The position numbers were made by a program, and so were the translations under genes. The notes under the pieces are model-generated. The model did not search any database. It had not been told where the DNA came from and worked only from the letters and a program-made list of their open reading frames with translations. 25,579 nucleotides of DNA from Prevotella sp. (GTDB lineage: Bacteria > Bacteroidota > Bacteroidia > Bacteroidales > Bacteroidaceae): positions 1 to 25,579 of the forward strand of contig JAHHQW010000037.1 in assembly GCA_020026195.1 (NCBI GenBank), written 5' to 3'. Below, in pieces: positions 7,919 through 15,501 of the stretch. Positions within the stretch are counted from its first letter, which is position 1. Every line of letters starts with the position of its first letter.

Positions 7919-10900
7919 TTAATATTTAGCATAAATTTTGAATTTTCCTCCAATAAATTGGTCTAAAGGTATGTCATAAAATGTACCGCAATTGCGATGG
8001 TAACGGATAAGTTCGCTATATATCTTATTATTTTCTAAGATTCTCGGATTTCCTATTATATATAGGTGTTCCATGGCACGGGTCATGGCGACGTTAAGCT
8101 TTCGGTCTATCTCTGAACCTTCGGTATCGGTGAAGTTGGTCCCGGTGAGGAAATTCAACTGGTAGCGGTGACTTACTGTAAAACCGTAGATGATGTAACG
8201 GCGCTGACTGCCCTGATAGCGTTCTACCGTATCTATTGTGATGTTCTGTAACGAGGGGGCATCGTAATTGCGTGCTATGGTATTGCGGATGGTGGATATC
8301 TGGTTGCGGTATGGTACTATGACGCCTACTGTCTTGTCGGGATCGAACTGGTCGCCGGCATATTTATAGATATGGTATGCAAGAGCGGCAATAGCATCTG
8401 CCTCGTTCTGATTTACTTTATCGGAATATTGTTCTTCGGGTGCTGCAACTGATATGAAGGCTGTGCGAAGGGTGCGTACCATGGTGTCGAGGGCATCAGG
8501 GTATTGTTCCGTTGTGTTTAATGTGAGCTGCTGATGCGGCAGTGGGACTTCGTGAAGGCGGTCTTCATAGAAGTAATGACTGGAGAAGGTGGCAATGTCG
8601 TGATGCATTCTTCCCTGACGTGTGAGCATGTGGGTTACCGAGGGATCGTTGCCGTATGCTTCGTAAAATCTCTGAAAGAGTGAATTACGGCAGTCGGTGA
8701 TTCCTATTTCTCTGAGCTGCGGCTCGGTTACCTTCGATTCGTCACTACCCTGCTGCACTACTGCGGGGAGCTGCTTGTGGTCGCCTATCATAACAAACTT
8801 TCGGATGGCTGGTCCCTGAGCATTGGTGGCGCAGAGTAACGGCATGAGGTGTGGCTCAAGTATCTGTGATGCCTCGTCGATGATGGCAAGGTGGAATGTC
8901 TTGAGCTGGAAGAGTGATGTGCTGCCATTAAGGGCGGTAACGGTTCCTACATATACCCGGGCATCGCGAAGGATGTCTTCTAACTGTGTCATCTTGGGAC
9001 AGCTGCGCACACGTTCGCTTATGAGATGTGACCTGTACTCTGGTGAGCATGAATGGGGTGTGCCGATGCGGATGAAGTCGATACTGGCTTCATCTAACTT
9101 TGAACATATCTCGTCGACTGCGCGGTTGGTGTATGAAAGGAGAAGGACTGACGTATCTGGCTCAAGGAGCTGTTCCTTAAGTGTGTTGAGCATTCCGAAG
9201 GATGTCTTTCCCGATCCGGGAGGTCCTAAGATGAGGTAGATGTCCTGTGCCTGTTTTACACTGAGCATCAGTGAATTAAAATCGCCATAATCGCCTTTGA
9301 GCGTAAGACTTGCATCTATTTTAGGATGGCGCTGCATGAGTATGAGGTCGCGGCGTGACGTTGGTGTCGTAAGAAGATTGTGGAGTCCGCGGTACAGTGA
9401 TGCGTACGAGGATTCCATAAAGTCATGTTCTACCGCCCAATGACTGTCATGGTAATAATTGAATACATTGGGGTCGGACTGTGGAGCACGGAGTTTCAGT
9501 GTCAGTGTGTCTACGGTAATGTCGGTGATGGTACTGCGGAATATTATGGCGCGACGGGCATCGGGTTCTGTTCCGGGGATATATGGATAGAGCATCACTA
9601 TATCTCCTGTACGGAAATTGGACATATCGTTCTCTGTTGCCTGTGAGATGGTGAGCTTTACCTCTTCTACCTTTCCATCGGTTACGGGAAGTTCTTTTAT
9701 TGTGAGATCGGCGTAGATATTTCCTGCCTGAAGTTTTTCATCTAACGAATCGTTCCATGCTGCTGCAAATCCGGAGTTCGCCTTGGTCTTACTGCCTATA
9801 CGCGAAAGGATATGTTCTGCTGCTACAAATCGGAGGAATCGATGGAAGTATGTGCGGGTCAGTGGGTCGGCATTCTGTATTGGATTGAGAATGGCGTTAA
9901 TCTTTGGCTCGATGTAGGTCGTGAAGAATGGTGTCTTGACGGTATTGTGCAACAGGTCGGTGGCTTTGAGTGTATCGAGGACTGCATATCCGTCATCGGC
10001 ACTCTCATACTCGGCAGCTACTATCTGGTTGCGTATCTTAAGTGCACCGTGAATGAGACGCGGAGCAAAATCGAGGGTTAGGAGACTTTCCTGATAGCGT
10101 GAGTACAGAAGGAAGGCCTGGGTACCGTGGTTTTTCCTATATTCTTCACTGAAGTTATAGCGAAGCACCATCATATAGAGTAATACCTGAATGTAGTGTG
10201 ACAGCCTACTAACCGGTACGTTGGGGTTATACTGCGGGTAGCCGCACTTTCCTGATTTCTGTTCGATGACTACTTTCTTGTCGAGCTGAAGGAAATCCAT
10301 TCGTCCCTGAATGCCTAACATCTCTGAAATAAAAGATGGTTCGAGGATTATTTCCTTGGGGTTGAACTTTCCTACTGCTCCGGGGAGTGTCTGACGGATA
10401 GCACGACAGATGTTTGTTTTCTGCAACTGTGCCTGTTTCAAGAATTTATCGCGTTCTGTCATAACTCCTGAAGTGATGAGACTTAAGGGGTTACGGGTGT
10501 AAAACTCTTTTATGCTGCGGGCAAAGGTGTTGTCTTCGGGAGCTGAGTTTACTTCTTCGTCAAGGAACTGACTGGCTAAGTTTCCTAACACTATCGGAAG
10601 GGTGTCTTCTACAGCACTGAACTTATTGATGATGTTTGTGAGATGTGTAACGGAATAGTCCTGAAAACAGGATGTTATCGCGGTGACATCTACAAGCATA
10701 TCGGGTTCGTAGATGATATGATCGGGACATACTTTCTCTCCTTTCATCACTGGGGCAATGAGGTTGAGGCGTATGCCTGTGGCTAACATGTCTTTAATAT
10801 AAGTGTTGTCGTTGCCTGATGTTCCGCCAGTATAGGCTACGTGTATCTCAGGAGCACCTTCCGCATCTGTGTGTCCGATAATTTCATCGTCAGTCCACTG

Positions 10901-11332
10901 GTCGACTATCATTCGTATGATGTCATCATGGTGCTGATGCGGTGTATCTTCTTCTATTTCTTCAGGGAAGTGCTCGATAAGTGACGCAGGTATTTCGGTC
11001 TTTGTTACAAGGGCAACGAGTGTGGCAAGTGCCTTGAAATCTATTGCATAGTGCTGTTGTCTGTCTTCTTCACTGAGCGTCGCAATGTTACGGATGCGTA
11101 CACGGGCATCGTTTATAATTTTTGTTTCGTAAGGTGTGGCATTGTTTTCTTTCAACAGGTAACTGGTGCGAGAAAAGTTGCCAGAGAATTTGATCTGTAC
11201 ATCTTCTGTGCTCTGAAACAAGAACAATGACAGGAAACGACTATATCCTTCGTATACTTTAGTATAGTCGGGCTGTTTGTCGTATGCTTTTATCAGAGCG
11301 GTGAAGAAGTCTGAAGAAGGGACACTATACAT
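7919..11332 (-). CDS. DNA2-like fusion of PD-(D/E)XK nuclease and superfamily 1 helicase
   Basis: A 1137-residue predicted DNA-processing enzyme. Residues 1-325 are not recognised. A Cas4/RecB-type nuclease core follows: GIQGRMDF (D346), VIEQKSGK (E357, K359) and HYIQVLLYMMVL, giving the QxxxY motif (Q382, Y386). After a middle region with a beta-rich stretch (about 540-615) comes the UPF1/DNA2-type SF1 helicase: Walker A GPPGSGKT (703-710), Walker B IIDEAS (817-822), motif III GDHKQLPAV (850-858), motif V DTVERYQGSQ (1034-1043) and motif VI NVAMTRAMEHLYIIG (1080-1094). I do not see the four-cysteine arrangement of an iron-sulfur Cas4/Dna2 nuclease. The likely role is DNA end processing or repair; a defence role is possible but unsupported by neighbours. 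No promoter was seen; the next gene upstream on this strand ends 113 bases away. Confidence 0.88.
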   Translation of the reverse strand: MYSVPSSDFFTALIKAYDKQPDYTKVYEGYSRFLSLFLFQSTEDVQIKFSGNFSRTSYLLKENNATPYETKIINDARVRIRNIATLSEEDRQQHYAIDFKALATLVALVTKTEIPASLIEHFPEEIEEDTPHQHHDDIIRMIVDQWTDDEIIGHTDAEGAPEIHVAYTGGTSGNDNTYIKDMLATGIRLNLIAPVMKGEKVCPDHIIYEPDMLVDVTAITSCFQDYSVTHLTNIINKFSAVEDTLPIVLGNLASQFLDEEVNSAPEDNTFARSIKEFYTRNPLSLITSGVMTERDKFLKQAQLQKTNICRAIRQTLPGAVGKFNPKEIILEPSFISEMLGIQGRMDFLQLDKKVVIEQKSGKCGYPQYNPNVPVSRLSHYIQVLLYMMVLRYNFSEEYRKNHGTQAFLLYSRYQESLLTLDFAPRLIHGALKIRNQIVAAEYESADDGYAVLDTLKATDLLHNTVKTPFFTTYIEPKINAILNPIQNADPLTRTYFHRFLRFVAAEHILSRIGSKTKANSGFAAAWNDSLDEKLQAGNIYADLTIKELPVTDGKVEEVKLTISQATENDMSNFRTGDIVMLYPYIPGTEPDARRAIIFRSTITDITVDTLTLKLRAPQSDPNVFNYYHDSHWAVEHDFMESSYASLYRGLHNLLTTPTSRRDLILMQRHPKIDASLTLKGDYGDFNSLMLSVKQAQDIYLILGPPGSGKTSFGMLNTLKEQLLEPDTSVLLLSYTNRAVDEICSKLDEASIDFIRIGTPHSCSPEYRSHLISERVRSCPKMTQLEDILRDARVYVGTVTALNGSTSLFQLKTFHLAIIDEASQILEPHLMPLLCATNAQGPAIRKFVMIGDHKQLPAVVQQGSDESKVTEPQLREIGITDCRNSLFQRFYEAYGNDPSVTHMLTRQGRMHHDIATFSSHYFYEDRLHEVPLPHQQLTLNTTEQYPDALDTMVRTLRTAFISVAAPEEQYSDKVNQNEADAIAALAYHIYKYAGDQFDPDKTVGVIVPYRNQISTIRNTIARNYDAPSLQNITIDTVERYQGSQRRYIIYGFTVSHRYQLNFLTGTNFTDTEGSEIDRKLNVAMTRAMEHLYIIGNPRILENNKIYSELIRYHRNCGTFYDIPLDQFIGGKFKIYAKY

Positions 11333-11445
11333 AATTATAACTGTTATTAAATTTGGATATAAGTCTCAAACTGTTATGGAGTTAGCTCTAATAGTTTTTG
11401 ATGACTTACGTGACAATTTTTTTATCATCTACATTTTCTAAGCAT

Positions 11446-11796
11446 TCATTCTAACTTTTCAATAAGAACCGTAAGGAGTTGTTTTATAGTTCTTATTTTT
11501 TGTTCTAATTCTGCTTTCTTTTCATTGGTCATATAACCTAAATCCGCAGACAATATTATCTGATATTCTATCTTGTTTGCCGAGCCTAATGCAATTTGTA
11601 AAAAGCGGGCAAAATCTTGTGCTGTCGTATAAGCGCATCCTTCTGCTATCTTAGACGGAACAGACGAGGCGGATGTTCTCATCTGTGGAACAAGATTCCA
11701 TGATTCTTCCTCAGGATATTTAGATGTTATTTCGTAAATATCAAGAGCGAACTTATGGCTCAGTTCCCATACTTTCAGATTCTTATAATCTTCCAT
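11446..11796 (-). CDS. S23-type four-helix-bundle protein (copy 1)
   Basis: A 116-residue protein of the S23/four-helix-bundle family, first known from open frames inside 23S rRNA intervening sequences and related in fold to Avd of diversity-generating retroelements. It shows the family start DYKNLKVWELSHKFALDIY, the helix-2 motif QMRTSASSVPSKIAEG, the DFARFLQIALGSANKIEYQ block, and a final amphipathic helix. My hand alignment to the paralogue at 13492-13863 gives roughly 55-60% identity. No rRNA or reverse transcriptase is nearby, so its role here is unknown. It starts 67 bases after the stop of the flavoprotein gene. Unlike copy 2, it has no heptamer repeats directly at its ends. Confidence 0.88.
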   Translation of the reverse strand: MEDYKNLKVWELSHKFALDIYEITSKYPEEESWNLVPQMRTSASSVPSKIAEGCAYTTAQDFARFLQIALGSANKIEYQIILSADLGYMTNEKKAELEQKIRTIKQLLTVLIEKLE

Positions 11797-11863
11797 TTTA
11801 TTTAATATTCAGACTCTTTTATCAGCTCCAAAATACTTGCAATATCCGGAGCACAGTTACCGC

Positions 11864-12487
11864 CTATCGGATAAAGTTGGTTCTTATCTTCTTCTCTGGT
11901 GCCGGTGCTTCGATACCCTGTTCCTTACCTGCTTCGATGCAGCGTAACATCCATGCCATATTATCGGCGAGGATGCGCATTGTCTGGCAACCTTCTTCGT
12001 CTTTTGCAACATCTTCTGCCTTACTGCCATGGACTTCATTCCAGTAGTTGGATGTTACGATAGGCATGCAGTTGATGGCGAAGTATTTGTTCATGTCGTC
12101 GAAGGCGCTTGTAGAACCAGCTCTTCGTCCTGCGATTACTGCTGCTGCGGGTTTGTGGATGTATGGCTTGCTCTTTCCGCAGAAAGCTCGGTCCATGAAG
12201 GGTTTGATGAATCCTGTCGTTCCGGCAAAGTGGATTGATGTGCCGAAAATGAAGCCATCTGCCTGTTCTGCTCTCTCTACGAATTCATTTACGGTGTCTT
12301 CGTTGTACCAGCATCTGCCGTCTTTTGAGCATCTGCCACAACCTTCGCATCCCATTATCGGTTTGTTACCTACCCAGAATATTTCTGTGTTAATCTCGTG
12401 TTCGTTAAGTCTCTCAGCTACTATGTCAAGTGCTGCGCGTGTGGTTCCGTATTCGTGACCACTTCCATTTACTAAAATTACTTTCAT
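11864..12487 (-). CDS. Flavodoxin-fold NAD(P)H oxidoreductase with iron-sulfur-flavoprotein cysteine motif
   Basis: A 207-residue member of the NADPH-dependent FMN reductase/iron-sulfur flavoprotein family. The FMN phosphate loop is NGSGHEYGTT (residues 7-16). A compact cysteine set follows, C47-x2-C50-x2-C53-x5-C59, which fits the CX2CX2CX4-7C motif of archaeal and clostridial iron-sulfur flavoproteins that bind [4Fe-4S]. The flavin contact loops GTSIHFAGTTGF and AGRRAGSTSAF are also seen. The substrate is unknown. The chosen frame ends in TNFIR, which I recall as a common family ending, but another frame stays open across the stop to 11802, five bases from the next gene (see findings), so the C-terminus deserves a check. 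Upstream lies the repeat block; no promoter was recognised. Confidence 0.85.
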   Translation of the reverse strand: MKVILVNGSGHEYGTTRAALDIVAERLNEHEINTEIFWVGNKPIMGCEGCGRCSKDGRCWYNEDTVNEFVERAEQADGFIFGTSIHFAGTTGFIKPFMDRAFCGKSKPYIHKPAAAVIAGRRAGSTSAFDDMNKYFAINCMPIVTSNYWNEVHGSKAEDVAKDEEGCQTMRILADNMAWMLRCIEAGKEQGIEAPAPEKKIRTNFIR

Positions 12488-12493
12488 AATGCT

Positions 12494-13316
12494 TTGTAAG
12501 TTATAATCAGTTATTGGTTGTAAGTTCTTAGTTCTAAGTTTTAAGTTTAAAGTTGTAAGTTTTAAGTTTAAAGTTCTTAGTAATAAGTTATTTGCTGACT
12601 ACTGGTAATAAGTTGTATGCTATTAACTACCGGTTGTAAGTTACGGACTATCTGCTGGTTATTGGTTGAAAGTTTAAAGTTTAAAGTTTTAAGTTGTCTG
12701 CCATTAACTACCGGTTGTAAGTTGCGGACTATCTGCTGGTTATTGGTTGAAAGTTTAAAGTTTAAAGTTTTAAGTTGTCTGCCATTAACTACCGGTTGTA
12801 AGTTGCGGACTGTCTGCTGATTTTTGGTTGAAAGTTGAAAGTTGAAAGTTTAAAGTTTTAAGTTGTCTGCTATTTACTACCGGTTGTAAGTTGCGGACTG
12901 TCTGCTGGTTATTGGTTGTAAGTTGTAAGTTCCAAGTTTTAAGTTGTCTGCCATTAACTACCGGTTGTAAGTTGCGGACTGTCTGCTGGTTATTGGTTGT
13001 AAGTTTAAAGTTTAAAGTTCTAAGTTTTAAGTTGTCTGCTACTAACTACCGATTGTAAATTGCGAACTGTCTGCTGGTTATTGGTTGTAAGTTTAAAGTT
13101 CTAAGTAACAAGTTGTCTGCTATTTACTACTGGTTGTAAGTTGCGGACTGTCTGCTGGTTATTGGTTGTAAATTGTAAGTTTAAAGTTCTAAGTTTTAAA
13201 CTGTCTGCTACTAACTACCGGTTGTGAGTTGCGGACTGTCTGCTGGTTATTGGTTGTAAGTTTAAAGTCTAAAGTTCTAAGTTTTGAGTTGTCTGATATT
13301 AACTACCAGTTTTAAG
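12494..13316. repeat. Tandem 81/88-base repeat block built of a core plus TTNNAAG heptamers
   Basis: Nine core copies begin (at CTACCGGTTG or a near match) at 12627, 12708, 12789, 12877, 12958, 13046, 13127, 13215 and 13303. Spacings are 81, 81, 88, 81, 88, 81, 88 and 88 bases. Each unit has a fixed core (CTACCGGTTGTAAGTTGC, then GGACTGTCTGCTGGTTATTG) and then a run of heptamers of consensus TTNNAAG, ending in TTGTCTG. The 81-base units hold four TTNNAAG-like heptamers and the 88-base units hold five. The block opens at 12518-12587 with ten in-phase heptamers and no core. The core itself looks like two diverged copies of GTCTGC, 8-11 bases, GGTTGTAAG. There is no credible gene in this roughly 1 kb gap (12488-13491). 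Confidence 0.92.
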
Positions 13317-13371
13317 TTATAAGCTTTTAGTTGTAGCTGTAAACTTTCTGTTATTGACTATCAGCTGGAAT

Positions 13372-13498
13372 CTTCCTACTTCGAACTCGCAACTTTGAAC
13401 TTTCAACTTCCTACTTCCTACTTTAAACTTTCTACTTTAAACTTTGAACTTTCTACTTTTAACTTTGAACTTCCTACTTTCAACTTCCAACTCAAAAC
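13372..13498. repeat. Array of 18 CTTNNAA heptamers, inverted relative to the block before it
   Basis: Eighteen consecutive 7-base units run without a phase break from 13372 to 13497, mostly CTTTGAA, CTTTCAA, CTTTAAA and CTTCCTA. The consensus CTTNNAA is the reverse complement of the TTNNAAG heptamers at 12494-13316. A transcript across both could fold into a long stem whose loop is the 13317-13371 segment. The last unit, CTCAAAA, contains the stop codon (13492-13494) of the S23 gene that reads in from the right. Confidence 0.9.
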
Positions 13499-13863
13499 TC
13501 CCTTTCCGGAACACCTTTTACCTTGGAAATTAAATTTACGAGCATGCTTTTTATATATTTAATTTCTGAATTCAAACGTTCCTGTTGTTCTGATGATATA
13601 TAATTTAAATCTGCAGACAATAATATCTGATATTCAATCTCGTTTGCTGAACCTAAAGACATTTGTAAAAAATGGGCAAAATCATCATTCGTTCTTCTGC
13701 CACACCCTTCTGCAATATTTGTAGGTATTGAATAAGAAGATCTACGCATCTGTGAAACTAAGCCCCATTGTTCATCTTTAGGATAATGTGCTGTGATATT
13801 ATATATTTCCAATGTAAACTTATGGCTGTTCTGCCAAACTTTCAAAGATTTATAATCTTGCAT
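13492..13863 (-). CDS. S23-type four-helix-bundle protein (copy 2)
   Basis: A 123-residue paralogue of the protein at 11446-11796, with the same blocks: DYKSLKVWQNSHKFTLEIY, QMRRSSYSIPTNIAEGCG, DFAHFLQMSLGSANEIEYQ. It extends about seven residues past copy 1 with the tail KGVPEREF, whose stop codon lies inside the CTTNNAA array. The gene is bracketed by heptamers: CTTNNAA units to its left (13372-13497) and TTNNAAG units to its right (13886-13906), so flanking RNA could pair around it. That layout resembles the stem-loops of 23S intervening sequences that carry S23 genes, but there is no rRNA here. No promoter was recognised; transcription may come from the DUF4494-yggS unit upstream. The function is unknown. 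Confidence 0.88.
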   Translation of the reverse strand: MQDYKSLKVWQNSHKFTLEIYNITAHYPKDEQWGLVSQMRRSSYSIPTNIAEGCGRRTNDDFAHFLQMSLGSANEIEYQILLSADLNYISSEQQERLNSEIKYIKSMLVNLISKVKGVPEREF

Positions 13864-13885
13864 AATATTATATTAAAAAAATATG

Positions 13886-13968
13886 TTATAAGTACTAAGT
13901 TATAAGCCTTAATGTGTAAAAACGACAAAAAGACCTAAAACTTAAAACTTATAACTTTAAACTTAAAA
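13886..13968. repeat. Inverted pair of short heptamer arrays between yggS and S23 copy 2
   Basis: Three in-phase TTNNAAG-type heptamers (13886-13906) are followed about 30 bases later by one degenerate and four in-phase CTTNNAA heptamers (13934-13968). AAGTTATAAG and CTTATAACTT are exact reverse complements across the gap, so the pair can form a stem. It lies after the yggS stop (13991) and before the S23 start, where it might end or pause transcription; there is no long U run directly after it. Confidence 0.75.
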
Positions 13969-13990
13969 CCACAAACAGACACGCTGTTTA

Positions 13991-14665
13991 TTAGTATTCT
14001 CTTTCGCCAAAAATTGCTGTGCCTACGCGAACCATGGTACTGTTGCATTCTACTGCAATGTCGTAATCGTGACTCATGCCCCATGAACGCTCACAGAAGG
14101 CTGCATCATCAGCGAAATACTTTGACTTTACTTCATCGAAGAAATCTGATGCCAACTGGAATTCGGAACGTATCTGATTACGGTCGTCTACGTTACTTGC
14201 CATCATCATGATGCCGCAAATCTGAATGTTTTTGTACTGACGCCATGTACCCTCTTCGAGCATGGCACGACACTCGTCAAGTGTCATTCCGAACTTGGTT
14301 TCTTCGTCGGCAATGTGAAGCTGAAGCAATACCCTGATGGTACGGTCGCACTTCTCTGCCTGCTTGTTGATTTCAGCAAGAAGACGGGGGGAATCCATAG
14401 AATGGATCATGTCGATGAAAGGTGCTATATACTTTACCTTGTTACGCTGGAGATGTCCGATGAAATGCCAGCGGATATCCTTAGGCATCTTCTCGGCCTT
14501 CTCTACCAATTCCTGCTCGCGACTCTCACCAAAGACGCGCTGACCAGCGTCGTAGGCCTTCATCACGTGCTCGGCAACATGATATTTACTTATCGCTACT
14601 AACTCGACTCCTTCGGGAAGAGTCTGCTTTACTGCTCTTAAGTTTGATGCTACGTCAACTTCCAT
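13991..14665 (-). CDS. YggS/PLPBP-family pyridoxal phosphate-binding protein
   Basis: A 224-residue single-domain fold-type III PLP protein of the YggS family, which is involved in vitamin B6 homeostasis and has no established enzymatic activity. The PLP lysine lies in LVAISKYH (K27). Other family blocks are FGESREQE (where many members have FGENYVQE), WHFIGHLQRNKVKYI, IHSMDSPRLL, LQLHIADEETKFGM, and the C-terminal SWGMSHDYDIAVECNSTMVRVGTAIFG phosphate-binding part. Its length is normal. It starts 11 bases after the DUF4494 gene, so the two form an operon. Confidence 0.93.
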   Translation of the reverse strand: MEVDVASNLRAVKQTLPEGVELVAISKYHVAEHVMKAYDAGQRVFGESREQELVEKAEKMPKDIRWHFIGHLQRNKVKYIAPFIDMIHSMDSPRLLAEINKQAEKCDRTIRVLLQLHIADEETKFGMTLDECRAMLEEGTWRQYKNIQICGIMMMASNVDDRNQIRSEFQLASDFFDEVKSKYFADDAAFCERSWGMSHDYDIAVECNSTMVRVGTAIFGEREY

Positions 14666-14676
14666 CTTATGCCTCC

Positions 14677-15177
14677 TTATTTTGCTGCTTCCTGAAATTC
14701 AGGTTTATCGTCGGGAGCGTCTTCCTTCTTCTCTACTGAATATTCATAAACATCCATTATCAATGTCTCAGCAATGGCTGAAATCTCATAATCGATCATC
14801 GTGCCGCCCATTACCTCGTCAATTGCCTTTACCGCTCCCATAAGGCTCTTGGCCTGTACAAGATAATTTACGTTCTGACGCTTTTCTTTTCCACTTTTCT
14901 CGTCCAAAGTAATGAACTGAAGCTTTGCCTTATACCACTTATCGTCGGTATCGACATCACTGAAAAAGATTTCTCCGTAAGCAGCCTTCTTTATGTTGGC
15001 TACCTCGTATTCTCCACTTATATAAGACGACATTTCTTCTGTGACGCGCTTCTCTGCCTCTGTAAAGCTGAGGGCATCAACAACATACTGTTCTGACACC
15101 TTCTTCATGGTGCCGTCATCTGTCATCTTTTCGTACTTGATTTTTGTTTCAAACCATTCTGCTGATCTACTTCTCAT
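14677..15177 (-). CDS. DUF4494 domain protein
   Basis: A 166-residue protein matching the Bacteroidetes-specific DUF4494 family as I recall it, with the typical start RSRSAEWFETKIKYEKM and repeated strand-like segments (AAYGEIFFSD, KWYKAKLQFITLDEKSGKE), no signal peptide and no membrane segment. I place the start at the ATG at 15177. An in-frame TTG at 15204 would add nine residues, but it overlaps the -7 element of the promoter at 15202-15233, so it cannot be on that transcript. The function is unknown. Pairing with yggS downstream suggests co-expression. Confidence 0.85.
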   Translation of the reverse strand: MRSRSAEWFETKIKYEKMTDDGTMKKVSEQYVVDALSFTEAEKRVTEEMSSYISGEYEVANIKKAAYGEIFFSDVDTDDKWYKAKLQFITLDEKSGKEKRQNVNYLVQAKSLMGAVKAIDEVMGGTMIDYEISAIAETLIMDVYEYSVEKKEDAPDDKPEFQEAAK

Positions 15178-15201
15178 ATCTATGTTTTGATTTGTGTCAC
15201 G

Positions 15202-15233
15202 CAAAAGTAACTATTTATTCCTAAACGTACAAA
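15202..15233 (-). promoter_or_regulatory. Bacteroidetes-type promoter for DUF4494-yggS
   Basis: On the minus strand TTTG (15233-15230) and TACTTTTG (15209-15202) are separated by 20 bases, a good match to the TTTG / TAnnTTTG consensus. The transcript would start near 15196 with a leader of about 20 bases before the ATG at 15177. This decides the start codon of the DUF4494 gene. Confidence 0.65.
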
Positions 15234-15501
15234 ACTTTTTATTGATAATTACTACGTACATATTTATTAGAGAATGGAAAAACACTTTATCGTATTAACT
15301 GTTTTCGTGCCCAATAATGATAATAATGTGTAATTTAAACGGCTATAAGCAAAATTAATGTTAAATAGATTTGAATAATAAGCTACATATTAAAAATAAT
15401 AGATACCTTTGCGCTGATTAAAAACTCTAAGCGAAAGAGTAGTTTCCTATCTAAAACGAAAATATTAGTTTTTATACAAGATTTTTTTAAACATATACAA
15501 T
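15234..15501 (+). promoter_or_regulatory. Divergent intergenic region with probable -7 element of the efflux operon
   Basis: The stretch between the DUF4494 promoter and the adaptor gene is AT-rich and has no gene. TACCTTTG at 15404-15411 matches the Bacteroidetes -7 element and would give a leader of about 85 bases. I see no TTTG at 19-21 bases upstream; the nearest (15370-15373) is 30 bases away, so an activator or a weak -33 element may be involved. No operator-like palindrome was obvious and no regulator gene is adjacent. Confidence 0.5.

Noticed and set aside
12617..12820. A 67-codon plus-strand open frame with an internally repeated protein sequence
   Set aside because: It is a by-product of two 81-base (27-codon) repeat units read in frame; it breaks as soon as an 88-base unit occurs and has no gene-like features.
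12494..13316. CRISPR array
   Set aside because: The segments between cores are degenerate heptamer runs, not unique spacers; unit length differs by 7; no cas genes are present. The nuclease domain of the helicase at 7919-11332 is Cas4-like only in fold.
11446..13968. Diversity-generating retroelement (because Avd belongs to the S23-like fold)
   Set aside because: No reverse transcriptase, no template/variable repeat pair and no variable target protein are seen in the window.
13372..13968. True 23S rRNA intervening sequence
   Set aside because: No rRNA sequence flanks the S23 genes; only the layout of a gene between pairing arms is similar.
15178..15204. TTG start at 15204 for the DUF4494 gene
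   Set aside because: The codon overlaps the TAnnTTTG promoter element, so it would not be in the transcript; the ATG at 15177 fits the family start.
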